A stretch of 64,000 nucleotides of DNA from assembly GCF_000708205.1 (NCBI RefSeq), contig NW_014575553.1, positions 335,892-399,891 on the forward strand, in the 5' to 3' direction. A program made the position numbers and the translations under genes. Positions 10,741 to 23,716 of this stretch are shown in pieces. The notes beneath the pieces were generated by a model, which was not told the DNA's origin, ran no database searches, and saw nothing but the letters and a program-made list of their open reading frames with translations. Positions within the stretch are counted from its first letter, which is position 1. Each line of letters begins with the position of its first letter. The DNA comes from Mixia osmundae IAM 14324. Taxonomy: Eukaryota > Basidiomycota > Mixiomycetes > Mixiales > Mixiaceae.

Positions 10741-13700
10741 TTACAAGCCAGAGTGCAGATTGCGCTTCTCGATGACAGACCGGTTGTTCTCCCGCTTGAC
10801 GTAGTAGTACCGATCGATATGAGAGCTTCCGCCAAGATGGTTGAGGAGCTCTTCGTCATGGGTAATGATGATCAGCTGGAATTTAGCATTCTTGCGTTCT
10901 TTGACGATGCTACCATGTCTCACTGTCAGTGACAAACAACATTGCAAGAAATTGTCAGACGTACTCGCTGAGCGCAATAGCGAGCGAGGCGATGTTTGCA
11001 CGATCGAGATTGGTTGTGGGCTCATCGAGAGCCATGATGCCGCAGGACGCGCTGAATGACTCTGCGAGCGCGAGTCGAATGATGATGGAGGCCAGAACCT
11101 TCTGCCCGGCCGAGCATCTTCCTCGCATGTCCATCTGGACGCCGTCTTTGTCCATGACCACACGATAGTTGTACGTTCGAGCTTTCGTCGCGCCATCTCC
11201 GTCGGAGACGATCGCAATCTTGTCGATATCCGAGCCGGTGTACGTCTTCGTCCAGAGCTCGCGGATGATGTTATTGATCTCTTGCATCTTAGCACTGTGA
11301 TAGGCCATGATAGCGCTGTCGAGTGCTTTGCCGTACTTCTCCATGTCGTGGATGGCCATGTCGAGCGTCTTGACGTTGATGACTTGATCGAGGTGACGCT
11401 TTCTGATGTCCTTGTACTCCTCGTCCAGCTCACCGCGGCGCTCCTTCTGCTGTTGTCGAGACATCTCGAGCTCCCCAGCCAGCTTGGCTTGCTGACCAGA
11501 TTTGCTCTCTTGCTCTGCACGCGAGGCAGTGTAAGACGCTTCGAATTGCTTCTTGGCACGATTGGCAGATTCCACGTCGAGATCGGACAGCTCATCGTTC
11601 GACTTGGCTAGCTCCTTCTTGTAGTTCCGATAACGCTGGTTGTCTTCCAAATTGCGTTGGTATGACTGGGCTTCAGATGACTGCTTGTCGAGCGCAGCTA
11701 TCTCATCAGTAAGAGCTTTGATAGTCTTTTGACCGCCTTTGCGCTGAGCTTCGATGTCTTTGATCGCAGCCTCACATGCCCGCAGCTTGGCCTCCGTACC
11801 ATCGGTCTCGTACCGCTGTACCCGCTGAGCGAGGGCATCCAGTGAGCTCAAGCTCTTATCGAGGCCGCCAAGCTTCGTAGTATGCACTGCAACTTCGCTG
11901 CTGTGATCTGCCAAGGCTTGCTCGAGCTCGTCACGCGCTGCATCGAGAGGACCTTGCATGGCTTGCAGACGCTGTCTCCCTTCTTCCATCGCTATCTTCG
12001 AAGCACCAACGTCCTTCTGCGCAGCGGCCAATGTGTTTTGCAGCTCTGCACGTCGAGCTAGATCGTTCTTCTGCTGGTTCAATTTCATCTGACATGTCGA
12101 GACCGTTTCTCGCATGCCAGTGATAAGCCTGTTCTGTTGGTCTTTCTTGTTTGCCAGCAATTGCATCTCACGTTTCTTCTCCTTCCTATCGGCTCACACA
12201 CGATCAGTGACTGTCAGCAGCTTTTATGCTGTTGACCCACATTTGTCCGCTCAAAGCATCTAGCTCCGTTTGTACGTCCGCCACAGTCTTAATCGAACCG
12301 GTATGGGCGAGCGATGTCTCCAGATCAGCAACGTCGGCGTTCAGTCCTTGCAGCTCTCGGCCAAGGCGAGCCATATCGATGGCTGCACGTTTGAGGACTT
12401 GCAGGTCAGATACCCCAAGCTTGAGATCGGACATGCGACCGCGGGCTGATTCGAGGTCATAATCAGCAGCCGTAAGTTTGTCTTCTGCACCCTTCAGCTC
12501 CGTCTGAGCTTTAGGCAGATCAATTTCCTCCAATCGTTTGAGATCGTTCTCGATTGGCAAAAGCCTCTCCCAATCAGCCAGAAAAGTCTGCCACGAATCA
12601 CGCTCTCCTTCGAGTTGCTTGATCTGGTCAGGTATGTCTCTGATTTTGTCACGCAAGTTCTTGTCGTGCACAAGTATTGCTTCTGGGCTCATCGGTCTTC
12701 GACAGCAGAAACATCTTCCTTTCTTGCCGTACTCGAGCAGATTATCATAGAAGCCGCTCGAGACTTGTTGTCGTCCAAGTTCGTCTTGGCTTGATTGTAG
12801 CTCTGCTCGATCCCTTTCGATGGCTTCGGCGATGCTGGCGTAGCCGTCAGTATCAGCAAGTCCGTCTTTGATCTCCTTCTGCTTCGACCGTTGATCCTCG
12901 AGCAGGCGATCGACTTGGCGGCGCAATCGCGAGATTGTCTCGCTGCAATCTTTCTGCTGACGTTCGCTTACCGCAGCTGTACGTTGGACGACGGCCAGCT
13001 GTTCTGATTTATCCGCGAGCGCTGTACTGACCTGCTCGTCGAATGTAGCGCTGACAATTCCGCCGCCGAGCAGCGCTGTCGCTTTTACATTGTTGTCTGC
13101 GATAAGCTTGTCAAGTGCAGTCTGACGACGACCCGCGTCTTGTCGCTTGATAGCCAGCTCAGCTCGAACGCCAGCCTGACTCTGCAAGCTGGCAAATTCT
13201 TTCTGAGCTGTTTCGCGCTTGTCCTCGAGCTCGCGATCGTCAAATTGCAACTGAGCTATCGTAGCATCGTAATTGGCGTCTTTCATCTCCTTTTCGGCAA
13301 GCATGAGCCGATCCTTGGCAGACTTGAGATCGGCTTCAGTGAAAGCGATGGCGGTCTCGTTGATATCGATCGCACGTATGCTCTCTTCTGTGATTTTGAT
13401 GCTCTGTTGCGTGCGAGCGGTCTTCTCGCCTGTCACACGCCGCAGAGCTTGCTCGTTGCTCTGATCGGATTCGAGCTTACGTCGAGCATCCGCGATGCTT
13501 CCCTGTTTGCGCTTGTGAGTGATTTTGAGGGCGGCAATCTCTGACTCGAGCGCTCGATAGGCATTTTGTAGACGACGGCGGAAGTCGACGACCATATCAT
13601 CACTGATCTGACTGCTTGAGAAGCCGCTGATGTCATGACGAATGCCCAATTCCTGCACGAGCGTCGCACGCTCTTGTCGAGCGGTATCCTGTTCCTGCAG

Positions 13701-15065
13701 GCGTGCCGACAGACTGCCGAGTTCGGTAGCGCGAGCGTTCAGACTCGAACCCAAGCGAGCATAAACATCTTCCTCTTTCGCTTTTGCCCTGGCTTTCTCT
13801 CTGCGTCTCTCCCCGTTCGTCTCAAGCGTCTGCTGGAAGCCTTGCATCTTAGCAGTGAGCTCGTCGTCGGTTTCTGCCCAATCACAATGTTCAGGCAGGC
13901 AGCAAAGGCTAAAACGGGGCAGCGTGATTGACCTTCTAGTAGCGTCATGTTGGTCTCGAGATTGGCCATAGTCTCTCGAGTGGTCGTCATCCGATGCTGC
14001 AAAGTCTGCGCTTTGCTGATAATGTCGTTGTGCTTGACCGCTCGCTCGTAAAAGTCTTTTGTGTCAGAGTCGAGCTTCCGGATGTCGGCCGTAAGTCGCT
14101 CGAGTTGAGCTTCCTTGCGCTCGATCTCACCGTCCAGCTTTTCGAGTCCCCGTTCGATCTAAGCGTACTATTATTCAGCACTCTGTATCAGGCATGCGGG
14201 AGCAGGCCGCACCTTATCTGATCGCTCCCGGTCAATCTTGAGGGCAGATTCGCGCTCCTTTTCGATCTTGAGCTCGACAACACTCTCCTTGCGAGTGTCT
14301 TGTATGCTCTTTAGGGCTTTCGTATATTTTGTAGCCTCGAAGATGTCGTCGAACTTCTTCTTGAGTATCGACGGCTCAGACAGAGGCCAATTTGAATCTT
14401 CCTGATGGCAAAAGATGACGTTCTCGAGGATCGCCTTGGACACGCCGAGGTGTATGGGCACCTCTTCATCAAGCTCTGCCGCTTTTGTTGAGAGTGTCTG
14501 TCTCTGGGAAGTGCGCGAGTGATGATGAGCCCGCTATCAGTGATGCTGACGCCGCTTACCCCTTGCTTGGATCTGCCGTCCTTGCCTTCTTCGTCGAAAG
14601 AGATCGTCGCCTCGAGCGACTTCATGGTCAAGCCGCCGCCTTTCTTCTTGGTGACTTGCAAACGGCGCACCGTCGTCATACGCCTGCCCTGAATATTCCT
14701 GAAGCGCAACTTCACTTCGCCTACGACGCTGTTCTCTGACGACATCTGCGAGCGCTCATCAACGCGGGCTCCGTCGACGGAGCATCACATCGAGACTCGC
14801 ATTGGGATCATGCACGAATGCACCTCCCTTCGTATTGGGTGGCAGATCACCGGTCGTGATGTACTTGAGACATTCGATGATTGTCTGTCTTCCTCTCCTT
14901 CTGCTCAGCCAGCCATGGCAGGCTCAGAACAGAGCGACTGACGGTCTTGCCGCACCCATTCTGCCCGACGATGACGGTCAGAGGGCTGAGAAACTGTATC
15001 GTCACGAGCTCCTTGCTTTCGAAAGATCGGATGCCGCGGATACCGAGCCGATCTATGGACGCCAT
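10741..15065 (-). CDS. RAD50: RAD50 DNA double-strand-break repair ATPase
   Basis: SMC-like ATPase of the MRN/MRX complex that bridges broken DNA ends. Exons: 14943-15065, 14789-14884, 14560-14745, 14213-14497, 13933-14158, 12241-13873, 10965-12185 and 10741-10918; 1315 residues, the normal family length. Visible motifs are the start [19 protein letters not shown], Walker A GQNGCGKT, and the Q-loop block [15 protein letters not shown]. The zinc hook CFCC lies mid-coil near residue 690. The signature [23 protein letters not shown], Walker [13 protein letters not shown] and the H-loop [10 protein letters not shown] follow. Between them lie two long antiparallel coiled coils. Every intron (43-62 nt) closes in frame. 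The last one ends in gag rather than cag. It is divergent from the RBM39-like gene with 174 bp between start codons. It looks intact. Confidence 0.96.
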
Positions 15066-15239
15066 AGCTGCGCTGCTTTCGCAGCCCAAGCCAGCCCTGT
15101 CGCGAGCGTCGCACCAACAGGCGGAGTCAGGGGGCACAGCTTGATAGATCTTATTTTTGATTGTGGATTCAGTTGATTCCTTTTTTGCGGTCCGCGAGTT
15201 TGGCAGAGATTCGCCGCTGGCTAAAGCCCAAGAGCAAGG

Positions 15240-17482
15240 ATGGACGACGTCGAGGCGCTGCTCGAGGCACCGCTGAAGCGCAAGTCTGACCGACGTGACG
15301 ATGACGACAAGAGTCGCTCGCCCGAGTCATCCAGGCGACACCGGGATTCTGCTTCTCGCCATTCCTCGTCTCGTCACCATCGAGAAGAAGAGGACCGCTA
15401 CAAGGACAGAGATCACGACAGAGAACGCGATCGTGATCATGACCGAGGATCTCGCAGGGAAGAGGACCGGAGAGATTCTCGGAGAGATGACGAGAGACGT
15501 TCGAGACGACGCTACGACGATGAAGAGTACGAGAGCAGCTCGCGCAGGCACAGAGAAGCGGATGATTACCCGAGCGAGCGACGCAGAAGACGCTATGAGA
15601 CCACAGAGGAAGAGGATCCGGATCCCTCTCGTCGCAGTCGTCGTCGACACGAATCGCCCTCTCGCTCGAGTCGAGACGCGGGCGAGGACAGAGAGCACCG
15701 CAGTCGTCGATCTACCGCTGCGGACCTCATGCCCGATCAAGATGCGGCTTACGTGCCTCTCGAAGAAGACACGAAAAGCGCACATAGCGCAGGGTCTCGC
15801 TCGCGCCAGCTCAGCTCTTCACATCGCGACGATGAAGAGAGACACTATCGCTCACGCTCTGGCAGGGATGACCGACTCGATCCACGTCGCTCTCATCGTG
15901 ACGAGTACAGCTCGCCTCGTGACGACCACCGCCGTCGTGACCACGTCGACTCTCCACGTGAAGATGCCCGTCGTCATGAACCTCGCTATGAGGCACCGCC
16001 TGCCAAGCCTCGCACGCCCACGCCTCCTCCGTAAGTGTTGATGTCCTTGACGTTCCTGACATGTCACTGAGAGCGTACGACAGAATGACGGAAGAAGAGC
16101 ACGAGATGCGCTCAGTGTTTGTCTCCCAGCTCGCCGCTCGTATTGGCGATCAACAGCTTCATGCATTCTTCGAGAATCAAGCAGGCCCAGTCAGAGAAGC
16201 CAAAGTTATCGTTGACCGCATCTCTCGTCGATCGAAAGGCGTAGGCTATGTCGAATTCATGGAGCTCGAGACAGTTCAGAGAGCACTCGCCTTGTCGGGC
16301 ATGAAAGTTCTCGGCGTTCCCATCCAGGTGCAATATACCGAGGCAGAGAAGAATCGACAAGCGTCTACTGCTCAGAGCAGCTACGGTGCCCTCATGGATG
16401 CAGGCTTTACTATGTACGTTCAGTCTAGCTACAAACACGCGCTTGGGCTTATCACCATCTATCCCGCAGTCCAGCTGGCTCAGATGCTACACCGTCAGGA
16501 GCTGTGCCCTACAACGTGCTGTATGTGGGCTCGCTCAACTACAGCTTGACAGCAGACGACATGCGCGAGGTCTTTACGCCATTTGGCGCGGTGGCTTCTG
16601 TCGACTTGCAGACTGATCCCGGCAGCGGCAAGAGCAAAGGTTATTGCTATGTCCAGTGAGTCTTCACCTGTCGTCTTCAGCATCCTCGCTCACCAAAGGT
16701 TGGCAGATTTTACAAGCACGTCGATGCGATTCATGCCCGAGAAAAGATGAACGGCTTCCAGCTTGCAGGTCGTCAGCTTCGAATTAGCACCATCAGCGAA
16801 CGCAACGCCATCTTGCCTCCCATGAGCCGCAGTGGACCCGTCGCCCTCGGTGATGGCGAAATAGGCAAGCTTCCTCTGAACGCTGGATGACCATGAACTG
16901 ACAATTGAGCAGGACCCAACCTCAATAATATCGGACGCATTGAGCTCATGCAGAAACTCGCTCGAACAGATGCAGCATCGAATCAGCCTCCCCCGACCGT
17001 GTATGTTTGCAATATTGTCTCATGAGTCCAACTGACAGACATTTGAACAGTATGCGGCCTAACATCCCGACTGCAGCGTCTAGGTGCATCCTGCTCAAGA
17101 ATATGTTCGATCCTGCCGAAGAAACCGAGCCGACGTGGGACACTGACCTTCGTGATGACGTCAAAGAAGAGTGCGCTTCCATTCAGTCGTCAGCCGTCAG
17201 TGTCTAATCTGAAAGCTGTGTTCTGCAGAATCCAAAGCAAGTATGGCGCTGTCGCTGAGCTTGTAGTCCAGCGTGACTCGACAGAAGGTGCAATCTATCT
17301 CAAGATGGAAGACACGAACGGAGCCGCAAAAGCGCTGAGTGGACTTAACGGTCGCTGGTTGCAAGTCTTCCCCCCATCACTGCCGCAGCCTGCAGAAGCT
17401 GATGTAGAATCACAGCGGTGGACGAACGCTCACGGCTGCTTACATCTCTGACGCAATCTTTGATGCTCACAAGCGCGGATGA
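15240..17482 (+). CDS. RBM39/CAPER-type SR splicing factor (RRM-RRM-UHM)
   Basis: An mRNA splicing factor of the RBM39/Rsd1 group. Exons: 15240-16030, 16084-16413, 16470-16655, 16707-16864, 16913-17000, 17051-17170, 17229-17360 and 17416-17482; 623 residues. The N-terminal ~260 residues are Arg/Ser/Asp-rich. RRM1 starts at [17 protein letters not shown]2 at [17 protein letters not shown]. The C-terminal U2AF-homology motif contains [13 protein letters not shown] and [18 protein letters not shown], with the R-W-F that binds a ULM tryptophan. Two of its seven introns begin with GC (gcaagc at 16865 and gcaagt at 17361). Only those boundaries rebuild IGPNLNNIG and GRWFGGRT. The product presumably helps recognise splice sites, which is of interest given the unusual introns around it. 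Confidence 0.93.
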
Positions 17483-17782
17483 CCGCAGTACGCAGAATAA
17501 CCGCAAATCAGAAAAGGACAAGGAAATCGCTATCAAGCATCGTCGTCATGTCTTTGACCTACTCAAAGTCGTGGCTCGTCTAACTCGTGATCTCCAAGTC
17601 TACAGACATGCATGCTCCTACATCTTTCCCGTCTTCGCGTTCGCACATGAATGAGCATCGTCGCGCTTGTCTCCGTCTGGACGCCACGCGAGGTCTACCT
17701 GTGACAGCCTCTTTCGCTTTTCCCCTCGTACCACTCTTCTCGGCAGCTCAAGTCGCACGTCGAGAGAGCAAAGCGAGCGATC
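17483..17782. other. Intergenic region, 300 bp
   Basis: This lies between the RBM39-like stop and the F-box-like ATG. It has open but featureless frames, and no gene or RNA is recognised. Confidence 0.4.
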
Positions 17783-18836
17783 ATGGTCGTGCAAGAGCTA
17801 CCGCCAGAGCTGCTCCTTGCCTATCTTCAAGCAGGTAAAGCCAAGTGATGTGACCAATCTGGCCCTCTGCTCTCGTCAGTTCCGGACGCTCACTGAGCCA
17901 CTGAAGTACGAGTCCGTCGACATCGATTTCATGATTCCTCACAACATCAAGCTGCTCGCCTACCTCTCCAACAAGCCGGATCTATGTGTCCTCATCCGAG
18001 AGCTGCGAATCAATTCGAGCATGATCCCTCCTAAACCGGACGAGGCAAGAGAGTCTCACAAGCTCGTTCGCGAGGTGATGAAGATAGCCAAACAGCTGCA
18101 AGTCCTGACCAACGTGTGCCTCGAGCTACCTTGCGCTACCACTGATCTTTTCTCTTGCTGCCTACCACGTATGAGCATCTCGACTCGCTTGAATGCTGCG
18201 CAGTCACCTTTCGTCCGGTAGACATGCAACTCAAGGATTCTATCGAGCACTCTCTCAACCAGGTCATTTCTGTGCTCAACAAGTCTCGTGGTGCGCTCAA
18301 GGAGCTCCGACTTTTCGACCACGACATTGCAGCAGCCGAACCTTTTCTCTTGTCCGACAGACTAGCATCGCGACTGGCAGGCGCAACATTCTGGCTCCAT
18401 CTGCGCTCGATCAGCCTCGTCGGACTTTGGTTCGGCGAGACAGCCATGCAAGCCTTTCTTGGCGGTATTGACCACACGCAGCGCTTGCGCAATCTCGATC
18501 TCTCGCTGACGGAGACTATCGAATTGTGTGACATCGGCAAGCTCACTATTCTCAGTAAGCTCGCGCGCCTCCGCATAATCTGGGACGGTCCGGAGCGATC
18601 AAAGGGCGCCATCAAGACCTTTGTAGTCAAGCTCGCAACCTCCATGAGCGCGCTTCGGTACGTTTGGTCGGACACGGAGTACGCCCTCTGACGTGCGCAT
18701 CTATCCTTGACTGATCTCTTTTGTGAGCAGTCAGTATACGATCGAGCGTCTGTCAGCGAAGCTCGAGAGGCTCATCAAGCCTCGCGTTACCTTGATCGAA
18801 CACGAGACCGCGGAGCTGCTCTGGCAGCGCCATTGA
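17783..18836 (+). CDS. F-box-like/leucine-rich protein gene with an apparent frame break
   Basis: The first 17 codons read MVVQELPPELLLAYLQA, a typical F-box start. The expected continuation VKPSDVTNLALCSRQFRTLTEPLKYESV lies in the next frame, with one extra G at about 17834. No GT-AG or GC-AG intron fits between them. Downstream exons are about 17835-18113, 18176-18657 and 18731-18836, joined by introns at 18114-18175 and 18658-18730. The rest contains weak leucine-rich segments (LKELRLFDHDIAAAEPF, LRSISLVGLWF, LRNLDLSLTETIEL) and ends TAELLWQRH. F-box proteins usually serve as SCF ubiquitin ligase substrate adaptors. The break could be a sequencing error, a recent mutation or a start I have misjudged. 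Confidence 0.55.
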
Positions 18837-19809
18837 CCGTAGCAGTGCGCTTTCGACTAAGGAGCTCTTGCTCACGATGTCATCTACTCGTCCTCAACAT
18901 TCGTGTCACGATGATGCAAAGTTCAATTGACCTCTTGGTCGCGAGGCTAGCTTGAGTTCAATGTCGTTCGCATCCACTCGAGTGTTTGGTATATCAGCGA
19001 CCAGCGCGTTGCAATCTGTCCAACAACGCCAAGCCCAAAGCAGAAGAAGCAAGCCAATAAGCAGACCAGCGAAAAGCGAAAGCGCACACAAGCCACGTCG
19101 AAGTCGAGAAATCTTGAGGGCTGGACTTGTATACCTGCGATGCTCTGCGATACCCTGCGATGCTCTGCGATGCCCTGCGTGCCCCTGCGATGCCCTGCGT
19201 GCATTACCTGTATTCCTATCGAGACGCGCGACCGGCATGCAGTAAGAGTCAGCAAGCGCTCAGAGGAGCATGCAGTGAAGCACTTACTCGGCATCGATAC
19301 CAGCGCAAAAGTCGAAAGCCAAGCATGAACATCCTGAGCATCAGGAACGGTCAGCCCTAGTAGTCAATGACACAGATTGCACTTGCCAGCCTGTAGAGAA
19401 GAGCGAGTGACCGTCGAGCCTGCCTTGTGTCTGGCAGGAATTCTCGCCCACTGCAAGGGGCGCGTCAGCCTCGTGTGTCATGACAATATATGACAGACTG
19501 ACCAATGTCGATCGAGCAGTTCTTCAACAGTCTTGAGCCTGATCCCTAGCATTCCTTCTCCCGACCCTTCAAGTGACGAGCATGAGCAGAGCACGATCAT
19601 CGCTCAGAAAGGCATACCTTCGAACGAGAAAAGCAGGCATCGACTCATGTCCGAGTGTCGAGCAATACCTCTGCCTAAGCGTCCATGTCAGCGCAAGAGT
19701 GGTGCAGGTGAAGCACAAGCTGACCCTGAAGACAAGACGAGGCGCTGTCTTGACCATCGTAGACCACTCCTCCTCGCTATCTAGACTCTCTCCTGTTGCA
19801 GGGATTAGA
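18837..19809. other. Intergenic region with a minisatellite
   Basis: No gene is supported with confidence. The minus strand holds a small hydrophobic frame (18906-19238, one possible membrane helix) whose splicing I could not resolve. A 10-bp tandem repeat lies at 19136-19205. Confidence 0.4.
19136..19205. repeat. 10-bp tandem repeat (unit TGCGATGCYC), seven copies
   Basis: Seven consecutive 10-mers start with tgcgatgctc and vary in the last positions and in the gat/gtg core. The array is short and intergenic. On the minus strand each unit contains gcag. Confidence 0.85.
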
Positions 19810-20778
19810 TCAGCTAAAGCGTTGAGGACTCAAGAGGAGCAGACTGACCATCGCACAAGAAGACTGCGCTATGAGTCCGCCAGAAAAGACCGACTTGTTG
19901 CCAGGTCGAATCGCCAAAGGTCGCCGGCAGAAGCCATCCTTGAGGATCGCCAGAGCAACTTCTGCAAGCGCTGCAGCATCCAAGATGGCANAGTCAGCAT
20001 CGCTCGAAGCCTTCCAGGCCTCATATTCAGCACAGGGAGCAAGAAGAGAAGGCTCGAGATATACTTGCAGCTCCGCNGGAATGACGAGAGGCGCGTCATT
20101 GTCGTCAGTGTCGACAGCTGCCTTCCAGGCTTCGAAGTCGGCGTCGTAGGCGAGCAGCGACTCGCATGCCGCCTCTTCGACAGGTTCGACAGGCTTGACA
20201 GGTTCGGCAGGCTTGATAGGCTTGACAGGCTTGACAGGCTTGACAGGTTCGACAGGCTTGACAGATTCGGCAGGCTTGACAGGCTTGACAGGCTCGAGCT
20301 TGACAGGCTCGACAGGCTTGACAGACGCCGGCTTCTTCCCCTTCGACACACCAAAGCTGAACGGCCGAGGCTGAGTCACCGTCTTCCTCAGCACCGACCG
20401 AGCAACAGACTTGCCGAGAGCCAGCGAGCCTACAGTAAAAGTCAGCTGTATCCTATTGATGAGATGAGGAGAGCACTGACTAGCTTTCGAGCAAGTGGAC
20501 ACCTTCTTGACGACCTCGACCGCCTTGACCGATACCTGTGGTACGGTAGAAGTTAGCACAGCAGAGATGGCAGACACCTGTCTGCCCGTTGGTGNCAGAC
20601 GAGATGCTGGCACCGGGATCCGCGAGCGTATACCTCTGACCGCTGCACCAGAACCAGCTGGCGAGACAGTCGTCATCGNGCTCGACCCAACAATTCGCTC
20701 CGAGCGAGCTCGAGAGACGATAATCGGGATTTTGCTGGTAGCATTTCGCATGACCGGCTTCGTAGCAGCAGACAGCAT
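19810..20778 (-). CDS. Hypothetical protein with a Lys-Pro-Val repeat domain
   Basis: Unrecognised. Exons 20578-20778, 20481-20535 and 19810-20429 give 291 residues from the ATG at 20778. The 42-nt and 51-nt introns are both multiples of three, so the frame is also open through them. Support for splicing is the donor/branch/acceptor pattern (gtgtct...gctaact...cag and gtcagt...ctgac...tag). The N-terminus is basic and Ser/Thr-rich. The middle (20176-20324) is a run of [12 protein letters not shown] triplets encoded by a 9-bp unit. The C-terminal part repeats a motif of the form EAWKA...D. Five ambiguous bases fall in or beside it, which may mark heterozygosity or poor assembly of the repeat. 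Confidence 0.45.
   Translation of the reverse strand: MLSAATKPVMRNATSKIPIIVSRARSERIVGSSXMTTVSPAGSGAAVRGIRSRIPVPASRLXPTGRQVSAISAVLTSTVPQVSVKAVEVVKKVSTCSKASQCSPHLINRIQLTFTVGSLALGKSVARSVLRKTVTQPRPFSFGVSKGKKPASVKPVEPVKLEPVKPVKPAESVKPVEPVKPVKPVKPIKPAEPVKPVEPVEEAACESLLAYDADFEAWKAAVDTDDNDAPLVIXAELQVYLEPSLLAPCAEYEAWKASSDADXAILDAAALAEVALAILKDGFCRRPLAIRPGNKSVFSGGLIAQSSCAMVSLLLLSPQRFS
20176..20324. repeat. 9-bp coding minisatellite (unit CTTGACAGG/TTCGACAGG)
   Basis: About sixteen imperfect 9-bp units encode PVK/PVE triplets on the minus strand inside the hypothetical protein. Unit changes are mostly at codon positions that swap Lys, Glu, Ala or Ile. Confidence 0.8.
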
Positions 20779-21905
20779 CTTTGTAGATTCTGCTTCGCTC
20801 TTAACAGTATAGAGTACTCTCAAACGNTTGCAGTATAGACTTGATNTGATCAAATGTATACGAATCTCGAGTGAAGAGAGGCAGAATAATTCGCCAGGCT
20901 TTATAGCTCGCCATTCTCTCACGAGGGCTTCAACATCTCTCTCGCTCGCCCAATCGTCCCACCCGCCATCTCTCTGATATATTATTAATGCAAGCCTGAC
21001 GGTGAGTGAACCTGCTTGACCGATGACCGGTCGATGAGCGCTTCAGGCATGAGCCGCTAGTATTCCTGGCGCGAACTTTGTTTCCCTCGACGCGTCCCAC
21101 GCTCGTGCCGCACAGTGCTCATCTCTGCTTCGGTGATGGTATGTGGATACAGCATCTTGCAGTACGGCGAACGGACAGGTCTTGTTGTGGCCTTGTCAAA
21201 GCTGATGCGATCTGTTGGCCGCTTCTGGCGAGCGATACTGCTGTTCATGTCTGCTGCAGTATGTCGCATCTGTCTCGTGGAATGTCTGCCAATCTGTGCC
21301 TCGCCTCGGTGATGAAGTCGCGCAGCGCAGCTGCCGGCTCAGACCCTTTTGGGAGGGCTGGCGACTGTCCTTAGAGCGCGCGTTCCGTAGATGCTTCTGA
21401 GTTCGGATTCCGACACGTTGCACTCTGATACTGCCATCGTCTGCATCTGCTGACATACCGCACATAGTGATCGGTTTAATGTATCACCGGATTCCGATGC
21501 TTGCACAACAGAGCGTAGCGACGTGATTGTTGCGATGTTCAATGGAATAGAAGTCGCTGACCGCTCTACTGGATACCATCGGGTGCAGAGGCTGAGAGTA
21601 GTGTAGACCTGTAAATGCTGTGTAGTGGGCTCCACTGCAGCGAGCATGAGGTGAGTCGCGTTCTGCTGACCAAACTTTGACTTTGTATCTCGATTCGCTA
21701 CAAACGCGCTATGTCGTCACGCGCACGGTTAACCAGCGACTGCGACGAGCTTGTGCGCCTGAGCTCCAAGTGCGCCTGTGGTCGAAGCGGACGTCCGAAT
21801 GCTTGCGAGCTCGCTCTCTTTGCTCAATGCATGGCTGCGCTTCAGGCAAAGTACTGAAGCCGGGTGGTACATATTGCAAGGACAAGATGGCAACAACAGA
21901 TTGAT
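20779..21905. other. Intergenic region of about 1.1 kb
   Basis: I found no supported gene. The stretch has an AT-rich patch (atatattattaatg near 20978) and two ambiguous bases close to 20827-20846. Open frames on both strands show no domain or start context I trust. Confidence 0.4.
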
Positions 21906-23593
<1,688 letters not shown>

Positions 23594-23716
23594 GTCTCAG
23601 TGTCTTGGCGGCCAACTTTTCCTGCGAGGCCGTTGATATCTCGGTCCGCTCAGCCGGTGGCGACCCTCGCGTCGTCGTCCATATCGATACGTCAGGAAAT
23701 TGGCCAACCTCGTAAA

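Noticed and set aside
18906-19238. Minus-strand frame with a strong hydrophobic stretch, perhaps a small membrane protein
   Set aside because: Two overlapping frames are both hydrophobic, no splice model gave a clear protein, and no family is recognised.
20168-20330. KPV repeat as a CRISPR-like or telomeric repeat
   Set aside because: Units are 9 bp without spacers and keep a reading frame, so it is a coding minisatellite.
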